The position numbers and the translations under genes were made by a program. The notes under the pieces were generated by a model, which saw only the letters and a program-made list of their open reading frames with translations, ran no database searches and was not told where the DNA came from. From Bryoerythrophyllum caledonicum (lineage: Eukaryota; Streptophyta; Bryopsida; Pottiales; Pottiaceae): a stretch of DNA of 64,000 bases. Location of the stretch: the NCBI GenBank assembly GCA_963971425.1, contig OZ020524.1, positions 17,549,845-17,613,844 of the forward strand, in the 5' to 3' direction. Positions 11,728 through 27,778 of this stretch are shown piece after piece (position 1 is the stretch's first letter; each line of letters opens with the position of its first letter).

Positions 11728-11929
11728 CTAACCATCCCTAATAAACAAGGAATGTTTACAATGAAGGGGGAAATCTAGTAAAGATGATATTAAATTTCTC
11801 TTTAGTATAAAATGAGTGTCATATGAAACCTAAGGCTCGGAAGTCAAAGGCTTTTGAGTGACATGTGTCTACTCATAGGAGCTTGCTTTCTATACTACAA
11901 TCACGGTGTAGCAACTAAGACGACCAAAG

Positions 11930-12169
11930 AGGAATGACCCCCTTGTTGATGGATAGAGATGGATGGGAGGTCCTCCCCCCTTCATTCCTCAGGGACCAAT
12001 TTTAAGTGTTTAGGATTCAAGGACCAAAGTTTGGAGTTTAGGGTTAGTATCTAGGGTTTATTGGTTATTTGTAGGGTTTGAGGTTTGAATAAGGCTATGA
12101 GAAAAAGTCTACAAGAGCGGGCAAGGGATGACCCCATCCATCTCCATCCATGCCCTCGGTGGTCATTCT
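11930..12169. mobile_element. MITE, family 3 (GGAATGACC ends)
   Basis: Imperfect inverted ends of about 45 bp: GGAATGACCCCC...GAGATGGATGGG on the left and the inverse ending GGTCATTCT on the right. A related copy lies at 28726-28969. The interior contains several TAGGGTTT-like words but no coding region. Confidence 0.6.
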
Positions 12170-12254
12170 ACCCTTGCCAACTAAAATACCATCCACTCAA
12201 AATTAGTACCCCTAGGTAAATATTCAATCTCTCATTTTGCAAAGTAGAAAGTGT

Positions 12255-12640
12255 TTTGGGTATTAGCAACACATGCACTAAGGTAAGCTTCCCCATAACC
12301 AACCAAAACCCATAGCCAACCCCTATAAAACTGGGGTATATCCAACCCTCTTCCATCCCATTACCACCAACTCAGCTCCAAATGGAGGTTTGCTATTAGT
12401 CAAGACCCTTACTTTTGGTCGTTGGTTACAAGGGGGTACCCACTGCTGGCCACCCACTAAACATGGCTGCACAGTTTGAAAATTCATAACTAATTCAATT
12501 TTCATTGGAAAAATATGAAATCACTTGGGTTGGATTTGTTATTCTATTGGCTATCACTGAAAAATAGTGTAATTATTTCCTCTCTCCATATATGCTCATT
12601 CCTTAACTTGTCTGTTTTAGGGGGGCCTACCTTAATATGG
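12255..12640 (+). repeat. Dispersed repeat, inverted partner of 35875-36260
   Basis: This segment and the reverse complement of 35875-36260 share blocks in the same order: CCAACCC..TTCCATCCCATTACCACC, CTCCAAATGGAGGTTTGCTA, GGGGTACC, and the ATATATGGAGAG / TTAACTTGTCTG region. It is non-coding and of unknown class. Confidence 0.6.
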
Positions 12641-14230
12641 ATAATTAGCACACTTGTTGGTGATCCATGACCATCTTTCTGTGGAGATGCTCGAACTTGG
12701 GCTGTGAGTGCTACGTACCGGAAACACGGGGCATCACGTTGGGCATACAGTATGCACCAGGTGCGTGTTCATGATCATGTGCAGGCATACGGGTAAAGAA
12801 TGTCATGAAGAAAAGCAGGGGGGGGGGCATCAGCTAGCTAGCTTGCCAGATAAGGGAAGGGCCATGGCAGAGGCAGCTTGCGGAGTAAGCTTGTGAACTA
12901 GGCACGAGAGAATGATTGGGCTCATAACACCAATCCATTATTCTCAAGGCAGCTTGCTCCTTTGTCCTTTTGTAGATGGATGATAACCGTCACTGATGGA
13001 TGAAGATCATCTGATGTGGATGGAATTGTCCCTCGTCCTTCGTACAAGAGAGTAGAGTTTTATGAAAGTCTTTTGTGAAGAGGAAAGAAATGACAAAGAT
13101 AGGGTGAGATTTAAATATATTGAAAGAAAGAGAGCATGAGGAATTCATCATGCTAGGTTTTTGTGAAATGCATGGCAATTGATGCTCTTGGGCCCTACCC
13201 AATGCAAGCTAAATGGGCATCTTACAGTACCCTAAGTACTCAAAGAGATGATCCACTCTTTTTCAAAACCAAGTCACCATGTCCATGTGGTCCAAGTTAG
13301 TAACATAAGACCATAAAGTATGGGGTGACATGCAAAGTGATCCCTTATCCCCTAAAGGACCGGGCATTGTGCTTCACCAAAACCACCCCAAAACTCTCAC
13401 TTTGACATGAGATATTTTTAGACCACTTAAAAAATACGATTACTATTTTCAACCGTATAATATTCAAGATCACTACTAAAAGAAGACACCCAGATTTTTG
13501 TAAAATTTGACCATGTGGATTGTAAGATACATGCATTTGAAGAGTGAAAAAATGTTTATTTCCACTGTGCTTGGATAGGGCCTGCGTACTTTGACTCAAG
13601 ATAATGGCATATTTTCCCACTATACATTGCATTAGCTTAGTGGATTTATGTCCTACCTTGTGTTAAGTCATTGCACACCATAAATCACAAGTAATGGAGT
13701 TGTTTATGATAAGAAAAATGGACCTACAATAACTACGGGTATAGAAAGTGGCCCTTTACTTAGGAAAGCAATTCTTTTTTAATTAGAGAAACAATTTCTA
13801 GATCTAAAATCCAAACAATGAATAGAATTATCATGACTTATTATAACGATAGAACAAAATATTTTTCAAAAATAGTAAAGTCCTTAAGTGGAAACAATGA
13901 AGGTTGCCAAGAACTTTCCTTCTCCTCACAAAAGTGCAATTGTCAACTCTACAATAGCACTATTCATCTCTATAGTACCCTGCCTAGTTGCCAAAAGGAG
14001 TGTGTGCCTTATGTTTGAAGCACCATAACTTTCTCCATGTAAGTCCAACCAAAAAAAAATCCCCGCAAAGATAACATGTATTTCTATTTTCACTAAAAAA
14101 TTCAAGAAGCTTTCTTCATAAATGGATTTATAGGAACCTGCAGACAAGTACAAATGGTCCTTTAGGAATTAATACTTTCAAAAAAGCTCTAATAAATGAA
14201 TTTAGAGTAAATATTTATGTTAGTATTGAA
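12641..14230. other. No gene recognised
   Basis: No supported gene, RNA gene or complete repeat. Near 13350-13600 there is a diverged stretch that resembles TTAA-family interiors (CCTAAAGGACC near 13350, GTGGATTGTAAGAT), too decayed to bound. Confidence 0.4.
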
Positions 14231-15454
14231 AGTCCCCATGTTGGCGTAGTGCCTACCACCATAGTCCACCCACGTATGGTGGAGGGGTCTTAGAACCTTG
14301 TTGTATGGATAACCAAAAAGCCCTTGGGGGGGACAACACGTCGGTTGTCTTTAACCCCTAAAGGACCACGACCACTTTCGCTCTAAAACCAGTCCAAAAC
14401 TGCCACTGCCAAAAAGAGACATGAAAATCACATTTTAAAGTGAATTTTGGATTTCCAACCGTAAGATCTTAAAATAGACTTCTTTATAAACATGCCGTAA
14501 AATTTTGGTTGCAATCCACCGCACAGATTGATAGATTTTAGTGTTTAAAGTCAAAACAATGGTTCATTTTCTTCCCTGCGTTGAGTAGATCAGCATACTT
14601 TGACTTCACTTTATATCAATTTTTTGCATTGTACAAGGTCTAAATATTTTGCCATTGTCTTAAGCATGATGTTATTTCCCAACACACCAATTTTTAGAGG
14701 TAAAAAAGGGGTGTAGCATATTCAAAACAAGTGTGCAAGGAGTGGGGGTTCAAAAATTGCCATTTCACGTTTTATTTTCTTGTGAACTACGTATGTATTC
14801 AAATGATAATCCAAATGGTCACTAAGAAGTTTTTCACCACATATTGTTGTTGAAAAAATAAAAAGTGAAAAATATGAAGATCTCTAGGTTATATGTAGAA
14901 AAGATGAAGTTTTTTTCCCCCATTGCCCGACAATGTGTGAAAATGTTTGACTTGGAATAAAATGCCTTTTACACTAAAGACAAGATTTTTTTTTGGAAAT
15001 TTCCAGAAAGGGAAATATTCTTTTCATGTGTGAAAAATCTCAATGTCAATAGAAACTTTTGTCAAAAAATTTGGAGGTGCCCGGTGTCCCCACTTTTGGC
15101 TTTAAGTGGTACTAACTTTCAAACCACAAATCCAAAAAATAAAATAAAAATATGTCCACGAAGCTCTTGTCAGAGGAAATCTAGAATAAAAATTTCAGAG
15201 AAAAAGGATTTTTTTTCGAATTTTAGGAACCTGCCCAAAATTAGAAATCCCCCCGAAGGAGACTTTGGTCCTTTAGGGGTTAAGGCACTTAGTGTAGGAG
15301 GCACTTTGTGTAGAAAAGTAATTATCAAGAAAAGGGGGAAGTAGATCTATTACACTACCCTATGTCCCGTGGCCATAGTCTTAGTGAAGAGAATGAACAA
15401 ACACTACATTCACGGCCGTCCCTGTTGAAAACTGAAGTTCTTCTTCTTCTTCTA
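14231..15454 (+). mobile_element. 5'-truncated SINE split by a TTAA element
   Basis: Left part 14231-14350 and right part 15284-15454 align to the 3' two-thirds of the SINE at 11401-11727 (GTAGTGCCTACCA, CCCTTGGGGG, GTCGGTTGTCT, then CACTTAGTGTAGGA and TTCTTCTTCTTCTATTAG). TTAGTATTGAA at 14220-14230 and 15455-15465 is the target duplication of the SINE. Between the halves sits a complete TTAA element. Confidence 0.8.
14355..15279 (+). mobile_element. TTAA-flanked non-autonomous element, A type (925 bp)
   Basis: Begins CCCCTAAAGGACCA and ends TGGTCCTTTAGGGG, flanked on both sides by TTAA (14351-14354, 15280-15283). It sits inside a SINE, and the uninterrupted SINE has only one TAA-like site there, which supports TTAA as a true target duplication. 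No long open frame. Relatives: 24235-25179, 29702-30746, 41593-42420, 47721-48638, 52610-53544 and a diverged one at 31740-32350. Duplication of TTAA is characteristic of piggyBac and Kolobok transposons; assignment is inference. Confidence 0.85.
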
Positions 15455-15856
15455 TTAGTATTGAAGCAATTAATGCAGTTGGTGCTTATTACGATATTCA
15501 AAATAGTGGAAAGAGGGTATGAGTACACCAATGAGTGAAGAAGGGGACAATGTTCTTGCAACATACTTTTAACAATGATCTCCACAAAAACACCAATACC
15601 CACACTTGGAGCTGTAAATTTAAAAAAATAAATTTAATCAAGTCCAAGGTAACTAGATAGGAACTAAGGAATTAGACACAAGTTTCTTTTTAAGAGACTA
15701 CTACAAGCCCCATATGAAACTATTATCCTTCACCATACACCAACAAATGCACCAATGATTTCACCATCAAGGGCACCAAACACTAGTTGAAAGATGTTTT
15801 AAGACAATTAACGAGAATACCAACAAGTCATAGTTTATATCAAAGGTGGGGTTTAA

Positions 15857-16260
15857 CCCTTAAATTTAGGTCTATTGGCGACCGTATATATGATCATGTA
15901 TTTTACTCATAGAATTCAAAAGAAGTATTAAAATTTAGCAATAGATACACCTTTGGATTGAAAATTCTTTAACTATCATCTTTCATTTGGAGGTCATTTT
16001 GATATCCGAACCTTATCATGTTCAAATACGACACCATACATGTAGAATATGTTACCATTTTGCAACTTCTCAAATATGTGGTAGGTGTAGTAATGATCCA
16101 AATTTGAAAGCCATGTGTAAATTCATGTGTCATTGGATCTGGCTCAACATAAATACAACTTTTGTAACTATTATATACAACAATTCTTACATCTTGTATG
16201 TCAAATACACAAACGAACATCATTCTGCAACCCAAATATGGCAACAAATCTCAATGTGAA
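15857..16260 (+). mobile_element. TTAA-flanked element, D type, long
   Basis: TTAA at 15853-15856 is followed by CCCTTAAATTTAGGTC. The interior matches the reverse complement of 58320-58909 (CACCTTTGGATTG, GGAGGTCATTTTGATATC, ACACCATACATGTAGAATAT, GCATC..ACATCTTGTATGTCAAATAC). The right boundary is unclear. Confidence 0.5.
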
Positions 16261-19970
<3,710 letters not shown>

Positions 19971-20159
19971 GGACGGCAACCGAGTGGTGGACGGAGCCAT
20001 CAATGCACACAACGGCACACAATTGTGTTGGTGGTTCTTCGGAGAGTGGAAGTTGCAGAATTGGGGGGACTTGGGCAAGGTTGAACTTTGCCTCAAAATC
20101 GGGCGATGGGCACGTGAGCGTGTAGAGCGGATGCAAGCGGTTTAGGGTTGTGTGACACC

Positions 20160-20900
20160 AATACAGTCTAACTTCTTTCATACGACACTCCATTATACAA
20201 CAAACACAATAATACAACACATTTTTGCACGACCAAAAATTTAGTCTGAAACTCCCTCGATAATACGGCTATGACACACAAGAATGCAACACTTTGAGCA
20301 CCACACCTTGTCCTTTTATAGAGGGAAATAAATGCACTGGAAACATGTTATCATGTGGGGAACAAATTGTGAACGCTGGGAACAAGCTATCAAGGTTGTA
20401 AACACATCATGAGGCAATGGCTAGACGTTGCAGCACCACCAAGCATCTCAGTCCAAAATTTGAAATCTTAGTCCAAATTTGTCTTTGCAGCGTTATTATC
20501 CACTGTCTGCCACTGTGTTCCCATTTCATCATGGAAAATTCTACAAATTTTGATGTTCATACCATAATAGAACATGAAAAGGTATTGGGGAGGTTGAGGA
20601 AGATGATTATAGCCAATTGTGGTAGACAAAATCAGAGAACTTTGGACACCTTCTTCGTGCCTAATTTGTAAACCTATCACTTGAGGATTTTTTATGTGAT
20701 ATTTTCAATGCTATGAAGTTTCTACAAGCAATTTCCAATATGTTTCTTGTACCTTTTTTCTTGTCGTTTTTTTTTGTTGCAAACTTCAGGCATCTAATAT
20801 TGTGTATTTAACTAAAACCTCAATAATGCGACATTTGGATCCAAAATGCCATATTCTTGATTATATGACAATTTTCTAACACAACACTCCTCTCGTTTCC
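20160..20900 (+). mobile_element. Possible pogo/Tigger-like transposon remnant
   Basis: TACAGTCTAACTTC at about 20162 followed by several CGACAC/ATACGAC words, and AAAACCTCAATAATGCGACA near 20812, resemble the ends of pogo-like elements. Between them the open frame 20417-20671 ends LRKMI..RQNQRTLDTFF, similar to the C-terminus of pogo/CENP-B-type transposases. No catalytic residues were found, and the inverted end is not demonstrated. Confidence 0.3.
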
Positions 20901-22067
20901 CAAACCTGTCAAATAGGATAGATTGTATTGAGATCCAAGCACTAATAAAAAGGGTTAAGTGTTGCGACTTGGACAATATAAATCAAGGATGAAAAGATTC
21001 CATGAATGATTCCAAGTAGATCATTCCCTCCCTAATTTTGCCCATGAGCAGGGAACTTTCTACTGATTTACTTGCAATGCCTATGAGCTTTATTTACTCG
21101 GTTATCATTTGCCCCATGGTTGATCCAATCAACACCCTTTCCCTTGGACCCACTTGGCAACATTGTGATAAAACTACCTTAATTTTGGCATGTCCCTCCC
21201 CATTTTGGCATGAGTGGCAAAGGGTTTGATTATAACAAATTTGAATCCTTATTTGGGTGGGAATTGGGGAGGAATGGTATCTTTCAGATCATTGGATGGT
21301 ATCCTTACTTTTTGGTCACTTTGGGTTTTAACTTTTTGTTTTTGTTTTTCATTCTTTATCAATGCACGAATGGCCCCCTGGTTCTTAGGATGACGTGTCA
21401 ACCGCATGTTGCATGGGTGGAGATTTTTTAAGTTAATTGATTTGATTATTTTTAATAAACAAATCGGTAAATGAAATTGACCGTGATACTGTAAGTGTAA
21501 CTTAGGGTCAAAATTCTTGGTCCCAAAGTGCCCACTATGAGTAAAGTGGCCTATCGCCGTAACTCATTTACCCCTAAGAGCTTCTCCACTGGGGCACTCG
21601 GCCCCGATGAAAATGGTTGGTCTAGCATGCGATTTCTTGTAGCAAGCAGGACTGCAACTAACACAGCCACCATCCCGCTCTGTATCTGGACCCCAGAGTC
21701 ATGCTTCAACGCCAAACTTTGAGTTCATGCTGCCTGAGCGCAAAAATATTGCAGGACTTTAAGACCACTCAGTGTGTACCACGTCGCTTGCAACAAGTGG
21801 TTGTGGCGCTTGTGGCACAAAAATGGTAACCGCACGGTAATAGTAATGGCACAGAAAGGTTGCGGTTTGCTGCAAAATGGAGAGGGGTCTAAATCGAGAC
21901 GGGGTAAGTCCATGAGAATTCACAACAGTTGGCGGTTTGGGGGGCGTTGGTACAGTTGTCCGGCTGGCGGTGCAAATCCTACAAGGAACTTGACCAGCGG
22001 GCAAAGATGACAAGGGAGTCTCCACCCTAGACATGTTTGGGATGGCGTGCATAGAGTGGAGATGCTC
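20901..22067. other. No gene recognised
   Basis: No domain-bearing frame. Bases 21520-22050 are GC-richer than the surroundings and carry small open frames on both strands, none recognised. Confidence 0.35.
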
Positions 22068-22258
22068 TAAAGGACCAAGGAATTTGAGAGAAATTTCTAC
22101 TCCATTAATTCAAAACTGCCAAGATTAGCTTTTGGAGAATGTAACCGTAGGATCTTCTTTTAAACTTAATTTTGTGAATTTTGACCTTAAAGATTGAAGA
22201 TTATCTCAGTTAAAATGATATATTTTGTACCCCACATGTACACTTGGTCCTTTATGAG
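22068..22258 (+). mobile_element. TTAA-family element, C type (degenerate)
   Basis: Begins CTCTAAAGGACCAAGG and ends ACTTGGTCCTTTATGAG, with the C-type interior (GGAGAATGTAACCGTAGGATC). The flanking TTAA is lost on the left and reads TTCA on the right. Confidence 0.5.
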
Positions 22259-22390
22259 TTCAACTTTGAAGTGTGAGTTATTATGAGTCTCTTAGTATTG
22301 CTTCCTTTGTCTTACAATTGAGGGCCCATTTTACATCTGAAACCTAGAGGTTCTGTAGATTTTGCAAGTCAAACAGGTGGATCATTTTAA

Positions 22391-22606
22391 CTCCTAAAGG
22401 CCCAAGTGTACCTAGACGGGGCACAAATTTGTTCACTTTGACTCTAATTATCTTTCAATCCCTACGATCAAAATTCACAAAATTTTAACCACATCATCTC
22501 ATACAAGTTTAGAAGAAGATCCTACAGTTATATTCTCAATTTTGTTTTTGGCAAATTACAATCAACGGAGTAGAGATTCCTCTAAAACGCCTTGGGCTTT
22601 TAGAGG
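22391..22606 (-). mobile_element. TTAA-flanked element, C type (216 bp)
   Basis: Flanked by TTAA at 22387-22390 and 22607-22610. Ends are CTCCTAAAGGCCCAAG and CTTGGGCTTTTAGAG. The interior is the reverse complement of 22068-22258, only 130 bases away, so the two copies form an inverted pair. Confidence 0.8.
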
Positions 22607-22728
22607 TTAAGAGAGAAAGAATGTACATAAGGAAATGGTAATTTGTCATATTACGTGGAATAGCTTATGTTTATCTATAATTATGAAATAATTGGTTTTC
22701 ATGCGATCATCCTTTTTTCATGGCTTAA

Positions 22729-23535
22729 CCCCTAAAGGACTGGAGTCCCTTTGAGGGACACTTTAAGCTTCAAGTGAGTCCCTCAGTCTCAAATTTTGGC
22801 ATGATTTTTTGAGATTTTTTTTATTGAATGGGCAACTTCTTAATAGATTCTATTGACATAAATTTTGTAAAATCCGACTCACAGCTTAAAAGTTACAAAC
22901 ATTTTCAATAACATACAGATAGTGCAGCAATTTAGTGTGACATATTCCAATAGCGTAACAAAACTGTAATTAATTTAAAGTTCAATAGAAATTTGAGTGT
23001 TTGTACATTTAAAAATAAATAAATAAATCCTCTTTGGAAAGTGAATGGAAGTCTTTGCATTTTCCGTACGGATTTTTTTATTTCAAAATTATGAGAGGGA
23101 TATGATATATGCAAAGCTTGAAGTGTATTGTTAATTCTCACCTCATAGTTGCATTGCGAGATTTTTAAGAACATCTTCTATCCCTCTTCCACTTCTAAAA
23201 TTTGGTGCACTTGTACCTAACATGATCTTTTAAAGTTAAAACTAGAAAATCACGTACAATAGTGCAAAAATTTGTTATAGAAGGTGATCAAAATTTGTTG
23301 TAGGTTTTAGTATGACCTCAAGAAGAGTTTATGACTCACTTCAAAGGCTGGTATCTTTCAATCTCTGCATGTCAAACTAAACAAAAAAAATTACGACACA
23401 CACTTGTACAATCCTAGTACAAGATGCTATGGTTAGATATTTTTAAATTGTGTTTATTTGCCTTTGTTGTTGAAAGCATTGAAACTGGCCGTTTTAAGCG
23501 AATTTGGGTGCTAAAATGTCACGGTCCTTTAGAGG
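22729..23535 (+). mobile_element. TTAA-flanked element, B type (807 bp)
   Basis: TTAA at 22725-22728 precedes CCCCTAAAGGACTGGAG; the right end is TCACGGTCCTTTAGAGG followed by TTAG. The interior is shared with 34932-35820 (same orientation) and with 26961-27774 and 30860-31664 (opposite orientation). Non-coding. Confidence 0.75.
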
Positions 23536-24234
23536 TTAGAGCCTTGTGGAGCCAAGAACATTTGAATGTGCCCGTTGAAGTGAATGTAGCCCTATGGAAG
23601 AATCCTTCAAATGTGATATTCCACTAAAAATTGGCTCATAGTAGACAAATATTGAATCTTAAAATATTGTTATGTACAAAAAAATAGAATATAATTGCTA
23701 CACATACAATTCTAGAATTACAATTTCAACATATTGTGTCTAGACAACACACTCTTCCTCTCACACACACATATTCCCATTTGAAGAATTTTTTTTCTTT
23801 GATTTTTCTTGAATAATTAGGGTATATGGGGTGACATAAAAAGGTGACATGTAGGGTGAAGAAACCCTACAAAGTCACCCCCACTCTCAATCATTGGCAC
23901 CTCAACTTGTAGACATAAACATGCCCTTCATCAAGCCCCAAGGACTCAGTCATGGGCGCAAGCATGGAAGCAAATGAAAACACTACAAATGGAGCTCAGC
24001 ATTTTGACTTCTCAATATCATAAGGAATTCTGGGTGCGATGGAGCTTCAATCGAGGTATTTAGGAGGAAAGGATGGCATCTGGCACTCAAGCTAGCTTTG
24101 TCAGCTTGAGCATGTGAGGCACATCTTACTAAGCTAACTCGTTGTGAAGGACAAGAAAGCCGGACACACAGATTACAGCTTTTCAAATTTCCACGAGTTT
24201 AGCCACACCAAACATGTTTTCCAGGAGTAAGTTA
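23536..24234. other. No gene recognised
   Basis: Short AT-rich spacer between two TTAA elements. A run of CACACACACA-like bases occurs near 23761. No coding signal was recognised. Confidence 0.35.
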
Positions 24235-25179
24235 CCCCTAAATTACCAGGCCATTTTCAAACCCAAAACACTTTGAAACTACTGGTTTCATTACAATGAG
24301 CAAGGAAGAAAACCACAACTTTTGCTTTCAAATTTTACCATAAGACCTCGATTAAGACTTATTAAGTAAAATACTAAAAAAAATCATAAATTTTGACTGC
24401 ACGGTTTGAAAGATTATAGTGTTTGAAGTACAAAAAAGGGTTCATTTTCTTCCCTGCGTTCAGAGGATCAACAAACTTTGACTTCACTTCGTGTCTAATT
24501 TTCGCACAACACAAGGTCTAAATTCATTACCACCATGTTAAGCAAGATATTAGTTCCTTGTACACCAATTTTTAGAGGTAATCAAAGGGTGTAGCATATT
24601 AAAAAAAAGTGTGCAAGGAGTAGAGGTTCAAAAAATGTCAATTCAAGTTTTTATTTTTTGTGAACTTAATATGTTTTAGAATGAGAATCCGAATGGTCAA
24701 TGAAAAGGGTCCCTCCACACAATGTTGTGGGGAAAATAAAAAGCAAGAAATATGAAGATCTCAAGGTTTTATGTGGAAAGGAAGAAGATTTTTTGGTACC
24801 TTGCTCAACAATGTGCAACAATGTGTGAAAATGTTTGACTTGGATTTATATGTTATTTTGCATTAAAGACAAGAGATTTTTTGACAATATGAGAGCAAAG
24901 AATATTATTTGCTAGTATTGAAAATCTCACATTCAATAGAGTGTCCTAGTAAAAGTTTTTGGAGTTGCCTGAAGTGCCCGTTCTCCCCATTTGAACTTCA
25001 AAACCCTATAGGTTTTTTTTATGAAATGTTGGATTGAGGAAAAAATTGGACTCACACAAAGCTTTTAGTAATGTCCATCCACAATAAAAAAAATAAAAAA
25101 ATAATGTTATAGATTGACAGAGAAGGAACCTGCCCAAACCTTCAAAAGTCCCCTGAGGGTACTCTTGGTAATTGAGGGG
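24235..25179 (+). mobile_element. TTAA-family element, A type (~945 bp)
   Basis: Starts CCCCTAAATTACCAGG and ends CTTGGTAATTGAGGGG followed by TTAA (25180-25183); the left flank reads GTTA, one base off. The interior matches 14355-15279 (GCATATT, GTGTGCAAGGAGT, ATATGAAGATCTC, GTTTGACTTGG). Confidence 0.75.
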
Positions 25180-25677
25180 TTAATCAACAATCATTCACCA
25201 TACTACAAACTTTCATGTGCAAGTATGTCAGAAAATCTACAAAATAAAGATACTATGTAGCGGAAAGACTAGCTGGGGACAAGTTTCAATAGTACAAGTT
25301 TGATCAAACCTTTTTGTAAGGAAACTTACATTGTTTGAATGTCAACAAATCAGCAATAAAACAGTACTTGAAAGACAACATTATGTGTTAGTGTCAACAT
25401 AGAAGTTTGCAGAATGCTACCATGTCCACTTATTTCAAAAGCATCCTAGTCAAACATAGGGGTTGGCTTCGTATACCAAAAAAAATCATGATTGGCGCAA
25501 ACCAAATAATGTGTGTTGCCTTGGTCCCAAATAGGACCATATCCACAATACAGGAAATGAGACAAATCTCTGTCCCTGCCCAAACTCAAAATAATTAAAC
25601 ATCCCCAAATCACCACACAAAAGTGTGGCTCAAAAACCCAATCAATGAATGTTTGATCTCACATTCAAAATTTTGCA

Positions 25678-26430
25678 GGGTTGACCATATCACACATCGA
25701 TAGCAACGAAACAAGACCAAAGTAACAGGACCTGAATCTCACGAACAGTGTTGGATTACAAATCCAATGTTTGTGTAAGGTTGACCATATCATTGCAACA
25801 AGAAATTGGTAGAAAGTCCCAAAAATGCATAAATTTGTGTTTGATCACAGAATCAGAATCCTGACTGTATACCCCCTTCTTGCAATTCAAACCCATTTTT
25901 TAGCCAAAATTTTGAAAAAATTCTGACTATCACACAACGAGAACTTGGTGAATGAACTTGTGAGAATACGTGACAATCAACCACGAAACAAAAGAATTTG
26001 CGTGGTTGACCATCGCAGAAAGCACAACCAAAATCTTAAGAACGAGTACTAAATTAAAATTCAACCTTTCTTTTGCAAGGTAGACCATATCATTGCATCA
26101 AGAACTTGGTGGAAAGTCCCAAAAATGCATGAAAGTCGTGTTTGATCCCGAGTGTCACGCAACTAGTTCTAGTTGAGAGCATGGCCGATTGTCAACCACG
26201 AAACTTGGTAGACAAACTTGCGAGAATACGTGATAATCAACCACGAAACAAAAGAATTTGCATGGTTGACCATCGTAAAAAAGCTCAACAAAAATCCCAT
26301 GAACCAGAGTTGGATTACAAATTCAACATTTTAGTAAGGTTGACCATTTCATAGCAACAAGAGCTTGGTGGAAAGTCTAAAAAATGCATGAAATTTTTGT
26401 TTGATCGCGAATGTCAAGCAACTATTGTTA
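25678..26430 (+). repeat. Three imperfect tandem repeats of ~260-300 bp
   Basis: GGTTGACCAT..CATTGCAACAAGAAATTGGT, AGAAAGTCCCAAAAATGCAT and TGTTTGATC recur in order three times. GTGGTTGACCATCG-type boxes begin near 26004 and 26264 (spacing 260). ATACGTGA(C/T)AATCAACCACG precedes the last two. The DNA is non-coding; class unknown. Confidence 0.65.
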
Positions 26431-26956
26431 TCCATTAAACAAGGGCGTGACAAAATTTGAATTGTGTACACAAATGTTGATGCAAATGCAAGGGTACTAA
26501 GGGCAGCAGCTGGACGATTCTTTGTTCCCTTGGCAGGCATCATGTGCAGAGCTGAGGCTCCTCTCGTATAATTGAATTATTGGCGAACCCAAAAGCCATG
26601 GCAATGTACTACTGCGTCTGACAAATCAAACAATCAAACAGTTTTTGCTGGGGTTACACTGATTTACTTGCCAGGTACCTATTCAAAAGTACTTCATTCT
26701 GGTGCAAACAGACAGACGTGTATTATGCATATGACACTGGTCGTACCTTTGGCATCCACACATACTTTTACTTTTTGAGTTTCATTCCTATGTTTGTTGT
26801 TTTATGATGATGGATCTTACTTTGCCCCTGCAGAATGGCGTGGGAGGGTTATGTTTTTAAATTAAGCCCTACTCTATTCATTACTTCATTGTATATTCTG
26901 TCGGAAAATCTACGCCCCTTGTAGATTATGTTAGCGACCAAAAACGACAACAATCC
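26431..26956. other. No gene recognised
   Basis: Bases 26470-26800 are less AT-rich and carry small frames on both strands with no recognised domain. Confidence 0.35.
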
Positions 26957-26960
26957 TTAA

Positions 26961-27774
26961 TTCCTACAAGCCCAAGGCATTATAGCACCCAAACTCACTG
27001 AAAACAACAACTTTCATGCATTCAACACAAAATGCAAATCAACCCAGTTCTTACATATTTCACCATAGGATTTTGTACAAGGATTGTACACATGTAATAT
27101 GTGGTAAACATTTTTTTCAGTTTGACCACACGGATAAAAATATACCAGCCTTTGAAGTGAGACATAAACTCTACTTGAGGTCATACTAAACACCTTCATC
27201 AAATTTCGACCGCCTTCTATTGCAACTTTTTGCACTACGGCCCGTGATTTTCTAATTTTAACTTTAAAAGGATCTATTAGGCACATGTGCACCAAATTTT
27301 AGAAGTAGATGAGGGGTAGAAGATGTCCTTAAGAATCTTGCAATGCAACTATGTGCAAAGAATCAACAATACTCTTCAAGTTTTGCATATATCACATCCT
27401 TCTCATATTTTTTAAATTCAAAAACCCGTATAGTAGATGCAAAGATTTCCATTTCCTTTCCAAGAGGAATTTTTCCTTTTTTTTGGTACAGACAAAAACT
27501 CAAATTTCTATTGAATTTAGAATTAATCAAAGTTTTGCTACACTATTTGTTATATGTCACACTCAACCGCTCCACTGTTTGTATATGTTATAGAAAACAA
27601 ACTGTAACTTTTGAACCGTAAGTCAAATTTCTACGAAAATTATGTCTAGGGGAAGCTAATAAAAGTTTCCCACTCAGTAAAAAAAAATCTCATAAAATTG
27701 TGCCTAAATTTGAGAACTTGGTACCCTATCCAAACTCAAAATGTCCCTTGAAGGGACGTTAGGCTTTTAGAGGT
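26961..27774 (-). mobile_element. TTAA-flanked element, B type (814 bp)
   Basis: TTAA flanks both ends (26957-26960 and 27775-27778). Ends are TTCCTACAAGCCCAAGG and GACGTTAGGCTTTTAGAGG. Interior shared with 22729-23535 in inverse orientation. Confidence 0.75.
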
Positions 27775-27778
27775 TTAA

